A DNA stretch of 64,000 nt from Quillaja saponaria. Taxonomy: Eukaryota; Streptophyta; Magnoliopsida; Fabales; Quillajaceae. Below, piece after piece: positions 45,690 through 58,608 of the stretch; position 1 is the stretch's first letter; the number at the start of each line of letters is the position of its first letter. The notes beneath the pieces were generated by a model that saw only the letters and a program-made list of their open reading frames with translations, ran no database searches and was not told the origin of the DNA. A program made the translations under genes and the position numbers. The DNA is taken from the NCBI GenBank assembly GCA_029379385.1, contig CM055607.1:2170001-2234000 (forward strand), read 5' to 3'.

Positions 45690-47205
45690 TAAGCGTACGC
45701 CGCGTGTAAGGTCCAAAAACAAATACTTTTTCAGGCAATTTAATAATTGGTCACCATTTCATATTTTTTGTGTTGCTTTGTTCTCATAATAAGTTTAAGA
45801 ACGATGTTCTTGCTGTTGTCTTGTTATGGAGACAATAAAATAAAACAAAAAATTTCTAATAATAAATAGTGGTTCAAATAGAATAGACATTATGAAAAAA
45901 TTACTTCAATTGTTTTAATTAATTTCCAGCAAAATATTTGTTCTGAACAACAGTCTCTTCCATTAATTAATTCATTTCTTGATTAATTAACTTGATGCTT
46001 GAAAATATTTAATAATACTCACTATTTTGTTTTTATTTATGAATTTTTCTATATGCATCATGCAAGCCTTGTAGAATATGTAAAAATTAAAAAATAAATT
46101 ATATCAAAATTATGTTTTATAAATAAAAATGATGTCCTTATTATATTAACATATTTATTAATGAGTTTAGAGTAATTAGCTTTCGTGGCACACACATTAC
46201 GCGTAATCATATTTATGATATTTATTTTATTAAAAATAATATTCTATATTCATTATATAAAGCAAATAGATAAATAGTAAAACAAAATTAATTCATAATA
46301 TAAGCATATGAGTTTTTGAAGTTTTAAATATGCAAGAAGAATTAACACAATAATAATATAATCAAAAAAATTATACTCTTAACATTTTATTTTAATTTAT
46401 AATATTCTTTTAAAATTTTACTTTATATTGTTATAATTATTTGTAACTTATTAAATAAATAAAAATTGAGAAATTCAATCTTAATTCTTTTGATATATAG
46501 TTGTTGACAAATTTAAGATTTGTAAATATTGAAAAATATTAGGACAAAAAAAGGTAGAGAAGAAATAGGAAAGAAAGAAATAAATATACTATTTGAAACA
46601 AAATAACAACTAAAAAGTATTTATGTAATAGTAAAAAAAAAACTGATCAAAAAATTCAATTGATAAATTTATAATATATTTTTAATTCTTAAGATGGTAG
46701 AAGGATTAAAAGTTAAAACAACAATATTAATCATGGAAACTATAATCTTAATATTTTTTTAATTCAAAATATTTATAAAAAAAATTATTCATAAATTTGA
46801 GAGGAACTAAAATACATTATAATTATTAAGAAATTATTAAAAAAAATTATGAAATTCAATATTACTATTATAGACATGTAAGTATTTTTTTTATGAATTA
46901 AAATTTAAAACAATATTATAATTATCAAAATTATACTTTTAATATTTCTTTTAATTCATAAATTTGAGAAGAAGTAAAAAATTATGATTATTTGAAACTT
47001 ATAAAACAAAAAAAAAGAAGAGAAACTCAATATTAATTACTAGCGACATATAATTATGATTTTTTTTTTGTAGATTTATTAATATTGACAAGAATTAGTA
47101 AAAAAGAAATCAATAGTTCTAAAACAATTATAATCCAATAGATAATAAAATGGAGAAGGTGTAGAAAAAAAAAGAAGAAGTAGTCTATTGAAGTAAATAA
47201 TAACC
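45690..47205 (+). repeat. 3' flank duplicon of TIR-GRX copy 3
   Basis: Partner of 38793-40235; see that entry for the order. A small insertion around 47030-47080 is specific to this copy. Confidence 0.8.
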
Positions 47206-48430
47206 AAAGGTAACTATGTAATAATAAAAACTTGTAAGGGTATTAAAAAAATAAAAAAATTTATGTCCTTAAGTCACTTTCATATATAATATAGATTTTT
47301 TCAAAATTAAATTTTAATTAGTATATGGATCCATTTAAATGTAGTGGATTAGAATTTGAATTGATAATTAGATTGTTAAATTATAATATTTTATTTGTAA
47401 CACATTTTTTTAATGAATTTTGATTTTTCAACTAAATTTTTATAAATTGAGAAACAACTATAAAATATAATTTTTAATTCTTTGGAGTAGATTGCAAAAT
47501 TTATAATCAAATATGTGTTATCTTTTATATCACTTTATTTATGACAGGACCACTAACACCACTAACAACACGTCAATCACCGTTAAGACAATTAAAACTG
47601 AGTCAAAATTATATGAGATGATTACAACCATAATTAGAATCTATTTAAATGATGAATAACAATAACTATCAATAAAAATCGTCGAAAATAAAAGTGTGAC
47701 TACAATGGTCGAAAGTCGCGGAATACGATGAGAACCACGTTTGGAAGTCATCTGATTGTGTGATCATATTAATTCTTTCTTGATATCACATGCCTTTACA
47801 TTTTCATGAGCGTTTAAGCTCCAACGTCGTCCATCTCACCAAATGCGGGCTAACTATTGGATCAATTTCACATGCACTGTCTGCTTCACTGAAACACGCA
47901 CGCACATAATATATTTAATATTTATAGTTCTCTTAAGTGAAGATCGATGCCATTAATTTATCAAGCATGCCGGACTTCTTGCCGTTTCCCACTCAAAAAT
48001 ATATTCTTCTTTTTTCAATGTTTTAGCTCAAAACCTATAATCTGAAAGCTGGGTTTATATCCCTGGCCAAGATCATAATCATTTATCTCCCATCTCACAT
48101 AATCAATTATTTTATTGAATATACCTAAAAATAAGTCTCAACATATCCTAAAACAATAAAATCATGTTAAAAAAAATTAAAAATTAAGAATATATATATG
48201 CATATTATAGTTTGGTTCAGTTAAAATTGAAAATATTTAATAATCGAATCAAATAATTCAGTTACTAAAATAAAATAAAATAAGTTCTATTTTGGTTTGA
48301 TTTATTCAAAATGAGTTCGGTTTTGATTCAATTTTTGGTTATAATTGAGAATGTTCTACCAATACATGCTTCTCCACTTCTCTTTCATGACTTCAGTGTT
48401 GAAATTTTCGGTTTGAGATTTAATTAAGTC
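47206..48430. other. Intergenic with intergenic-repeat copy C
   Basis: No gene. 47760-48060 repeats the block of 8801 and 63570 (TCTCACCAAATGCGGGCTAAC). Confidence 0.45.
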
Positions 48431-48439
48431 CAATTTAGT

Positions 48440-49290
48440 TTGTTTGTGATTACGATTTTTCATTCATTTATCCTTTTGTTTTGGTGAATATTTAATTTTC
48501 ATGTATCTTATTTTATTCTAGATTTTTTTTTAATGATAGATATAGCATTTAATATTTCTTGTATTTTTTAAAATTCTATAATAAGTTTACATAACCAATA
48601 AGTCTTAATTTTATTTTCTCTTCAAAATAAATTTTTTTGTCCCTAATAATGCCTATAGTATCAATTTTACTAAGTCATCAAATTTTAATTTATATCTAAA
48701 ATTTGAACCCACTTTTTAAAAGTGAAAAATTATTTTTTAGATAAAAATGAATTTTTCTTAAATATATATTTTTTATTTATTTTAATTGCAATAAATTATT
48801 CATATTTTCAAAAATGTCCTAAGTAATTGTAAATATCATATTACTTTTTTAATTCATTTTTCTTTGTATTTATCTTGGGCCATTTTAATTTTTTGTGAAT
48901 AAATTTAATTAATTTTTTTTTTACTTTTTTTCAATTTAGAAAAATTAATATTTTCCATTTATGTTATATTACAATTAATGTTAAAAATAATTTTATATAA
49001 AAAATAAATTTTCATTTTTAAAATTTGAATTAGAACAGAGGGGAGTTCTATTTTAAATAAATTATATTTTAATTTAAGAAAAATATACATATATATATAT
49101 TTTTTATAAAATAAAAGGTGATTGTATTTGATTTAGTCTTTTCATTTCATTCTTATTTTTCAGTTTTATGAAAAAGGGTCCAGATCTTCTAATTAGGTGA
49201 TTTAGAAGGTAAAGTACGTTAATCTTATCATACAGGAAAAAATATATATATATACTCATGCTCTCTTTCTAAAATAAAATTTGACATTAA
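48440..49290 (+). repeat. AT-rich duplicon (partner 53020-54200)
   Basis: Matching blocks include AAATTTGAACCCACTTTTTAAA-like (48706; 53386), TTGGGCCATTTTAATTTTTTG (48877; 53729) and CTAATTAGGTG (49189; 54059), in the same order. It lies upstream of copy 4 in one case and downstream in the other. Confidence 0.65.
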
Positions 49291-50635
49291 AATTAATAAA
49301 TGAATTAATTCTTTATCAAGTTTTTTTGTTATTCTTTTCCCCCTTTTTTTGGTTTACTTTTGTAGATTATTTATTTTTATTTTTAAATACAATTCCAAAC
49401 TCCAGTGACTTGGTGGTGTGAGAACAGGGAAGCGGTAAAGAAATTTTTATTCTTTCATTAATGAATATAAAATAATTTTAATTTAATTTTCTAAATTTTT
49501 TTTTTTTACACACTTAAATATTTTAAATTTATATTATTATTTTTCACATATAAGAGTTAAAGAACGGGAGAGTGAAATTATTATTTGTAAACGAACATGT
49601 CTTGTCATAAAAGACATTTCTTTTCAAATTAACAACATTTGACCTGAGAGGTTGTTTCTTTCCATATTTTTTCTATATAAGCAATTGTTTTTTCTTCTGA
49701 TAGGAGATTACAATTCTACATTAATTTACTGACAAATGTAAAGAAAATTTTTGTAAATACTACTCAAGAATTCTTTATAGAATTTGGGCAGTTTGGTTTT
49801 AGATTTATACCATGTGCCTAGCGTTTAGAGCTGAAAATTATTTTCAGTTTATATAATAGCATATTTGATTAAACACACAACAAGGGTGTTAACCTATTTT
49901 TGAGAAGTTACTCGTGTAATTTTTTCAAAACACACTTATAACAAAATACAAGATATTTCTTATATTATTTTTTGATAAAAATATCTTATTCTATTTTTTT
50001 AATATTCTTTTAATTCAAAATTAATTTCTTGGTTAACTAACCAGCACAAAACAATTTATGTTAAAATCAAATTTTCAGTAATTTCTCTTAACAAAATCAA
50101 TTATTCAAAATATTGATTCTTAAATGACAAATTAAATTAACCCTTAGTCATAGAGCTAAAAGAAAAGAATCCACTATTGCAGTGTATATTATCAAACAAA
50201 AGGCAATTTGGTGACCATTTCATATAAATTATCGTTACGATACCATTAAGTCCATATATGACTTGTTATTCATGATGCATTGTTTACCAAGATTAATCCA
50301 GAATTTTTGTATAATTCAGGCTAACTTAATATTAATATTTTTATTTGAAATTATGTATCGTTTGAAATTTATGTCTTTCATAAAATGAGATTTAATAATA
50401 ATATAAAAATAAATAATTTATGACCTTCATTATCTATAAAAATTGTGTTTTAAATATTAAAATACAAATAATGTATATTTTTCATTAGTCGTGACAATGA
50501 AAATTAATTTAAATAAAAACAATTAAACAAATAATATATGATATTCGACACCCAAATAGGAAGAGATTCAAATAAGAAAATAAAATAATTATTAGTGTTT
50601 ATCTGAACACCAAGTAAGGTGCAAAATTAATAACA
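49291..50635. other. Intergenic, no gene seen
   Basis: AT-rich, non-coding. Confidence 0.4.
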
Positions 50636-50639
50636 TACT

Positions 50640-51515
50640 AGTTAGCTATTTGTTAATAGCTCATTTAATAAATGAGCCAAATTTAATAAACGACCTGATC
50701 TAATGGAGATGGATTGGACAATATCTAAGTTGTTGGATCATTTTTCAACTTGGGTCGATTCAGGTCATGATCCATGGATGAATGGATTGGGTTTGGTTCA
50801 ATCCATTGATCCATCTGTTTTGAAAAATAAAATAAAATAAAGCTTTGTTTACTTAATGTATTTTTATAAATTATAAATTAGAACACCACTATATAATAAA
50901 ATAAAATAAAAATAGAATAATATCAAGAGGTGATAAAATAGAAAAAATATAAAACAAAAATAATTTAGAATAATCTAGAAAAATTTACTTAAATAATTTG
51001 TACGAATCTATATAAGAAAATCAAAAACACATAAATTAATATATTTATATATAGCTAATTCGTTTTTTTTCTTTTCAAACTCAATTTTATGAATCTAAGA
51101 AATTTTGTTAATTATTTACTTAAATAATTATCTATTAAATTTTATTAATTATTTAATTATTTACTCAAATAGTTGTTGCAATCTATATAAGAAAATAGAC
51201 TAAAAAACAAGATATTTACTATCCATCATTACCTATTGAACTTTAAATAATTTACTAAAATAAATTGTAGAAATAAATTGATTAATTTCTCTTGGTCTAC
51301 ACTTAATTTCTATGTTGACTAATTTACAAATTTCAAATTTTATTATTAAAAAAAATAAAATAGACTGGTTGGATTTGGGTTAGATCTAAATCCAGTCGAG
51401 CTGATTCATCATGATCCAAAGATCGGATAGATGGAATAAGATCTTATCCAATAAGTCTTTGGATCATGCTTGGAACGGATCGGGTCCGACCCACCCTATC
51501 CAATTGCCATCCTTA
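50640..51515. mobile_element. Possible non-autonomous transposable element
   Basis: The ends are GC-richer and share GGATCATG/GATCCATGGATGAATGGATTGG-like text; the right part ends GGTCCGACCCACCCTATCCAATTG. An AT-rich core lies between. The right boundary falls about 80 bases before the copy 4 start codon. No ORF; terminal repeats not established. Confidence 0.3.
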
Positions 51516-51597
51516 CAAGCTCTCATACCCAGTACTAGCTAGTACTACTCCCTTCCTAGCTTTGTCCAAATAGCAAATTGGTTTTTGTTGCTTGGTC

Positions 51598-52784
51598 ATG
51601 GCTATCTCCTCTTCTTCCACCCATGGATGGACGTACGACGTCTTCCTGAACTTTAGAGGTGAAGATACCAGCAAAAAATTTACAAGCCACCTCTTTGACC
51701 GTCGGCTAATAATGGAATCATTGCCTTCCGAGATGATAAGGAGGTTGACATAGGGTAAGAGATTTCACAAGCTCTTCTCACAGCTATCGAAGAATCAAGG
51801 CTTTATATCGTTGTATTCTCTAAAAACTATGCATCCTCTACTTGGTGTCTTGATGAACTAGTCAAGATCCTCGAGTGTAAGGAGAGAAAATAATCAATTT
51901 ATTCTGCCGGTATTTTATGAGGTGGAACCAACCGAGATACGTAAGCAGAGTGGAAGTTTTGGACAAGCAATGATTGACCATGAAAGAAGATTCAGTAATA
52001 ACATGGAGAAGGTGCGAATTTGGAAGTCGGCTCTCCAAGAAATTACCAGCTTGTCTGTCTTTGAATTCGTAAATTTTAAGTACTCCCTTCTTTTTTCTTC
52101 TAATTTTTTTTTTTTTTTTTTTTTCATATTGTTCATTTGCTTTTTAGGACTGTATGTTTTCCCACCATGTATCTCATGATGTCTCTTATCTCACTTTAAA
52201 AAAGAAAAAGGAAAGCAAAAGAAAAGAGAAAAAACTATTTGTCCAGAGATTTGGATAAGAATATATGAAACAATTAATAAATCGTTTATGGGTGTTTACG
52301 TGGGTGAGCTTCCCTTGCTATTTATTGATGTATTGTGGCAGGGAGGAGGAAAGCTTTATCAAAGCGATCATCAAAACCGTCTCAGGAAAACTGAAAAATA
52401 CCGGAGTCGAGGAGGATCAGCCAGAAAGTACAGGACCTACTGAGCAAGTTCCCGGAGAAGTGCCCACCTAGAGGGGCTGATGCGGTGGTTGTGTACACGA
52501 CGTCGTTAGGCATGATGATTTCCACTTTGGATGCCTGTGGTCGTGTGAAGAGAGTTTTGCAAGGATACCGGGTGAGATTGGAGGAGCGAGACCTATGGGA
52601 AGGCCAATCTCAAGGATACTTGAATGAGTTGAAGGAGTTGTGGGATAGAAGAGTGGTGTTGCCGAGTGTGTTTGTGAAGGGAAGATACTCGGGGGGAATT
52701 AGAGACCGAGTCGGGTCAACTCCACCAGGTACTTACAGAGGGACGTGTGAGCAGATGAGCATAATTCAACCCATGCTTGTTTAG
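51598..52784 (+). pseudogene. TIR-glutaredoxin fusion, copy 4 (broken)
   Basis: The ATG at 51598 starts MAISSSSTHGWTYDVFLNF. A one-base loss near 51704 shifts the frame at FDR. A TAA appears where copies 1-3 have CAA (about 51759). A further one-base insertion in the AAGGAGAGAAAATAA segment adds a stop near 51891. The end of the TIR is open to exon end 52079. Exon 2 (52342-52784) starts GGAGGAGGAAAGC. It is frameshifted in the linker around 52425, then encodes a GRX-like domain from 52485: VVYTTSLG, LEERDLWEGQS and LPSVFVKGRYSGG. The C-terminal helix is frame-shifted. Upstream sequence is unlike copies 1-3, so it is an older branch. Confidence 0.75.
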
Positions 52785-53019
52785 GCAATTTGGTGATCAC
52801 TATTTGCTGCTTTTAATTTATTTAAAAATAAAAAAATAATATAAATATGCTATCTAGCTAGCTTGCTTATTGTTGACTTTGTCGTGTAGTTTTGGACGGA
52901 GACAAGACAACAAGAATAAATTTTGGTGCATTTAGAATGCCACAATGAATTTTTTCAATTTGTTTTCATAAATTTCGAGCAAAATATTTGTCCTCAATTG
53001 TGGAATATATAATAGTCTC
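52785..53019. other. 3' flank of TIR-GRX copy 4
   Basis: Contains short matches to the flank of copies 2 and 3 (AGGCAATTTGGTGATCAC, TCGAGCAAAATATTTGT). Confidence 0.4.
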
Positions 53020-54200
53020 TCTGTTTTTCATGCATGTATCCTTTTGTTTTGGTGAATTTTAATTTTCATCTATTTTGTTTTATTCTAGATTTTATTTTTA
53101 TCATAGATATTGTATTTTTTTTTTCTTGTATTTCTTTTTTTTAAATTCTACAATAAACTTACATGACAAATTTGAATTATTTTATGTATAACATGAGTCA
53201 TGTTGTACACATGTTGAAAGAGGGGAGAAATACTAATCCTCTCCTAAAATTATATTTAAGTCTGTAAGTTTGTATTTTATTTTCTCGTCAAAATAAATCA
53301 TTTTATCCATAATAATGCATATAATATTAATTTCACCTTTTTAGTTAGTAAGTCAACAAATTTTATTTTCTATCTAAAATTTGAACCCTACTTTCTAAAA
53401 GTGAAAGAATTAATTTTTAAATAAAATGTATTTTTCTTAAATAAAATAATTTTTTTTATTTTATTTTTCACGAGTATCACCACACTATTTGGGTGTTAGT
53501 CTAATCTCTTTCGAAGTTCGTGACTGTCTCTTCTCACAAATGTTTTCCTACGGGCTCAAACCCTAACATTGTTGAGGCCCCTATTTTTTGTTAGATTTAG
53601 TTGTAAGAAATTGTTAATAGAAAAACTAATATTTTGAAAAAGTCCCATGTAATTGTAACTATAGCATTACTTCTTTTTTTTTAATATATATTTTATATAA
53701 TTTTTCTTAGTATTTATTTTGGGCCATTTTAATTTTTTGTGTATTGATTTAATTAAACATTTTACTTTTTTTTTTAATTTAGAAAAATTAATATTCTTCC
53801 ATTCATGATTTATTACAGTTAAATTTAAAAGATTATTTTTATAAAACAAATAATTTTTCATTTTTCAAAATTGAATTAGAATAGGAGAGTTCTATTTTAC
53901 ATAGATATTATTTTTCTTTAAGAAATTTTTTTTAAAAACAAAAGTGGTTGTATTTGATTTGGTGATTTTCTGTTTTCATTTTCAATTTCTCAGTATTAAT
54001 TTTCTGAAAACTATTTTCATTATTATTTATCTGTTTTATGATAAAAGACCCGAATCCTCTAATTAGGTGCAAAGTTAAATTTAGAAAATAAAGTGTGATA
54101 ATTATCCTAGCCTTAAAAAAAATTGAAAACAAAAATCAACGATTTAGATTTCAACACCCTATTCCTAAATGCTCTCTTTCCAAAATAAAATTTTGACATT
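53020..54200 (+). repeat. AT-rich duplicon (partner 48440-49290)
   Basis: Same block order as its partner. It carries an extra insertion near 53460-53580 with GC-richer text. Minus-strand ORFs of about 65 codons here are lysine/asparagine-rich AT-derived shadows. Confidence 0.65.
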
Positions 54201-54920
54201 CAAATTAATAAATAAATTAATTAGTGTTTAAAAAAAATTTGTTTGCTTTTGGAGTTTACATATTTTTTTTTTTAAATGTTTCAAAAACTTGATTTACTTT
54301 TAATATTGCATTTCCTTAGTTTTATAATTATTTATATTTTTAAAATATCAATTTAAAAGTTAATATGTTCAATAATCTTTTGAAATAGTTCCTAAACCTG
54401 AATTATTCAAAATGCAAAAAAATTGAAAATATACATGTAAAAAGAATGATTTAATTTAACATATATTAATGTCAAGTTTTAATTTTTTTGGAAAAAAGTA
54501 TATAGGGGTGAGCGTTGAAATCTAAACATTTCGTTATTATTTTTTTAAGTTAGGATTAATGCAATTTATCCTCTAAAGTTCAATTTGCACTTTAAAGTAT
54601 CCAAATTCTATGAAAAACACGTAAAAAATGATTATATAATTAATTTTTATATTGCAAAATGATTATGTTTTTAAAATAATATTATTCATGATTAATATAT
54701 GTAAGTTTATATTAATTTTTATATTTATGCATATTTTTATTTAAATTGACATAACTTAGTATATGAGCAAGTTTTAACAAATACTTATTCATAATTCAAA
54801 CAAGATAAGAGCATCATCTCTTGTCAAAATAATTAATCTCTGACATTGATGGAAGCTAGACTCTGAAATAAATTAGAGGTTGATATCCTTCTAGAAGTAG
54901 ATCGATAACTAAAACCATCT
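54201..54920. other. Intergenic, no gene seen
   Basis: AT-rich, non-coding. Confidence 0.4.
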
Positions 54921-54924
54921 AAGC

Positions 54925-55030
54925 AGAAACCGACGTCGTTTTCACGGCATTATTCTTTCAGAAATGCCCAAAGTCGGAAAATGAAATTTCATGAGACACG
55001 TGTAACCTCAGTAGGGCCCAATTACAATTC
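54925..55030 (+). repeat. Dispersed ACGT-rich promoter-like block, copy 2
   Basis: GAAACCGACGTCGTTTTCACG, then ATGAAATTTCATGAGACACG and TGTAACC...TAGGGCCC follow the order seen at 3650-3765. CGACGTCG and ACACGTGT are ACGT-core elements of the kind bound by bZIP factors. Confidence 0.5.
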
Positions 55031-55764
55031 AGCTTGATTGGTGATTCATAAGTTTGAAACTTTGAAGTTTAATTTCTAGTATTATTGTCATTTTCAATTG
55101 CAATCTGATGTAGGAAATAAATATGATGGATATCATTCTGGCAAGTGGCAATACTGATGGTTATCCAACCAGCACCTAAGTTTCTTATTGCAATGGGAAT
55201 GAGAAGACATATATATTATATACAATAAATCACTGTTGATCCATATCATAAAAGACATATATATGATCTTATTATGAGCATATGCCATGTTGCTTGACTT
55301 GAAATTAAACTATTCCCAATATCAATAAATCGTTTGTAAATTCTGGGTTCGAATTTTCTAATTAATGTAAAATAAAAATACATATCACATTAACAAATTC
55401 TATTATACTTATTGAAAAGCCCTAAAGTCTATAATTGCATCAAAATAGCCTCGTTTACCTATGATTTAAGCTAATGCATTTTGATTGATTCAACAAAGGC
55501 ACAAATAATACTTTACAAATCTGATCTTAATAAATTATATATCAATTAATAAGAAATTCTTATAATTTATTATAATATTTTTTTTCTCTTTTCTTTATAT
55601 CAATTTTCAGTATTTTCCTAATTATTTCTCAAAAAATTCTTATAATTTATTATTGGTGGATTTCAAGTGCACACATCTTTTTTTTAATTATTATTTTACT
55701 TTAATTTGATTATTTTACGAAAAAATTAAAATACTTGTTGCAAAACATCATATTGTTTTTTTTT

Positions 55765-56431
55765 TTTCTATATTTTTTTTTTGAGGTTATTCACCATGAA
55801 ATAAAATATTATGAATATGTAATATATATATATTAAGTTTTCTACAAAATTCATAAGTTTGACTCACAATATGTAATAATAAAAATAAAAGAAAAATAAA
55901 ATAAAATTTCATGTTAGTTGATATTTTCTAATATTCATCTTAAATATTTGATTTGTAGAATAACTAATTAAATGCTGTAGAAAAAAAATGACATATTAAA
56001 AGAGAAAAATATATATGTAAAAATAATGTAATGTTACTATTTTTAGTTGACTATTTTGATAATGGCTTCTATATTGAAGTCCTTAAATGTTAGTTAACTC
56101 AATTTTATTTAATTGCTAATAACATGAAAGACATTAATAACCCTTAATATAAACATGTATAAATTATATGACGAGTATTATATAAGAAGAAAAAAGAAAA
56201 AAGAGAAGACTATGAGAGTTGTTTTTCTTTTTCCCTTTATTATAGCATAGAAGTATAGATGTATTATGTTACAAATCTTAACTATTACAGGATATGATCA
56301 ATAAAAAATATTTTGAGAAGTGAAAGCTAGAAAGGTCTATGAATAATTACATTGGCTGACCTAGATCTCTAATGAATTACATTGTTTTATGTACATATGA
56401 TTTGTTAGCATGCTAGTTGTCACAATGAATC
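55765..56431 (+). repeat. TNL-pseudogene upstream duplicon, left copy (partner 57880-58410)
   Basis: TTGAGGTTATTCACCATGAA, AATAACTAATTAAATGCT and AGAAGTATAGATGTATTATG recur in order in the right copy. The left copy is broken exactly at CACAATGAATC by the CACTA end. Confidence 0.75.
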
Positions 56432-57875
56432 CACTACAAGAAAGAGGAGTACTATCGACAAACATTTACCACCAAGGTTGGTCGGTAAATCATAGAAATA
56501 CTGACTAACTTAACGACCAACCGACCAAATCAAAAGACTAATGCATTATCGACCAACCTGTAGTCGGTGAATTAGTCAGTATATTAGCGGGAATAGTTTT
56601 TCTTTTGGAGCTTGTTTTACTGACTAAGTAAGTTAGTGGGTAATTATGTTTTCTTTGAGTAGTAAGTTTTCATTTATTTTTTTATTTTTACTATCCAATA
56701 AATTAATTTGGTTGGTGTTTAAATATTTTTTATTTCTACCGACAAACTAGGATTAGTCAGTAAAGGGTTTCACTCTAATTTTTTCAAACCAATAATTTTG
56801 GTTGGTTGGTGAATTTTAAAGCCCTAGATCTAAAAACACGCAACCTTTCATTTTTGTTTTTTTTCTGCTGAGTTCCCCTTCATGCCTGAAATCTTCTATC
56901 TTCCATATTAGTCTTCCCTTTCACCCTTGAAATCGAAGCAGCTTCACTGTAGAGCTTTGCCGCCTCTACTCTAAAGTGTTTGGAGTTCTCATTTGCTCAC
57001 TTTTCCCCATAAATAAATGGATTTATTTATGAGTCGTCCATTTCTCTGAAGTTTGAAGTTCTCATTTTCTCACCTCCTAGTACTCTTTTTCCCTTCTTCG
57101 CATTCTTCATATTGAGTGTTTGATTTTAGCTGCATATTCCCCTTCTTCTCGTTGCTTTAGCCAAACCTTGAATGATAGACGCTATATGAAGCTAATTGGG
57201 GAATAATTTTGTGGTAGATGCAGGCATTACATAGCCAGTCAAGTTAAGGGTTGGATAATTGATTCAGCGTCCGAACTCTGATTTAGACATTCTAGAGCGC
57301 TACATTGCCATGTTTTGAATGACAATTTCAAATCGAAAACCCTAGGGAATTATCAGATTATGGTACCCTTTTGTAATCTCTTGTTTTATTAATAAATTTT
57401 TCTGCTATTTGTATTTTTCTTGCTCATATTATGTCGACACATTACGAAACTTTCTTGATGTGCATTTTTATACCTTTGGGTAATAGGGTAAAGGTCAGAC
57501 TATGCTTTAGGTTCACTATTGATATTTGTCTATTTAGGGTTTTCAATTTTTTTAAAAAAATATTTTTATAATTTACACTTTTTCGTTGTGTTCTATTTTT
57601 GAAAAATCTCTCCCAGTTTTCCTTCTCATTCCCTCCTTATTTAGATAGATATGCCTTTACCTTCATTACAATGGCTTTTCCATTATTTCAATGTTAAGAG
57701 TCATGTTCATTAAAGGTGTTCATTTTTTGTGTTTCTTGTACAGTTTGGTTGTTCATCAGGATTTTAATGTTCATATATGATGCATCTAGTGCGCCTTCTA
57801 TATGTGTTTTCATGTCTATGGATATTCTTTTCTACCCAGCTTTCTCAAATACAAGCACAAATTCATTGAGTTTGT
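56432..57875 (+). mobile_element. CACTA-type transposon end and attached non-coding sequence
   Basis: CACTACAAGAAAG at 56432-56444 is the canonical terminus of plant CACTA (En/Spm) elements. It is followed by many direct and inverted short motifs such as TTGGTCGGTAAA, CGACCAACC and TAGTCGGT/TTAGTCAGT, as expected for transposase-binding subterminal repeats (to about 56830). No matching TTTCTTGTAGTG end and no transposase were found. From 56830 the sequence becomes GC-richer and resembles a captured 5'-UTR-like region. The right boundary is set only by the start of the right duplicon. Confidence 0.65.
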
Positions 57876-57879
57876 GTTA

Positions 57880-58608
57880 TTTTTTCTATATTTTTTTTGA
57901 GGTTATTCACCATGAAATAAAATATTATGAATCATCTTAAATATTTGATTAGTAGAATAACTAATTAAATGCTAGAAAAAAAATGACATATTAAAATAGA
58001 AAAATATATATGTAAAAATATTGTCATGTTACTATTTTCAGTTGACTATTTTGATAATTGCTTTTATATCGAAGTCCTTAAATGATAGTTAACTCAATTT
58101 TTTTAATTGTTAATAACATGAAAGACATTAATAACCCTTAACATAAACATGTATAATTATATGACGAGTATTATATAAAAGAAAAAAATAAATAAACATG
58201 TTTTTTCTTTTTTCTTTTATTATAGTATAGAAGTATAGATGTATTATGTTACAAATCTTAACTATAACAAGATATGATCAATAAAAAATATTGATGTTAA
58301 AGCTAGAAAGGTCTATGGATAACAGTAAATCATCCCAAGTCTAAATGGATCAAGTACATTTCCTAACCAATATGAGACTTCTCTCTTGGGTATTACACTA
58401 GCTGTCACAATGAATCTTATAGGCTTATTACTACTACTTTATTAGACATTAGATTCAAAATATAGTTTTTATATACAGAGGATTTGTTTTATTAACAAAA
58501 GCTCCAGGCCAACCCATTGACCCACCAACCCCACAACACAACAACCCGTAGGAAGGAACCAAGGTTGTAAAGGAATTGTTTTGAGATTAGTGGCAGAGCT
58601 ATCCAATT
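57880..58608 (+). repeat. Right copy of the duplicon and TNL-pseudogene upstream region
   Basis: Contains the partner sequences of 55765-56431. From GCTGTCACAATGAATCTTAT it continues into the TNL 5' flank also seen at 14210-14444. Confidence 0.7.
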
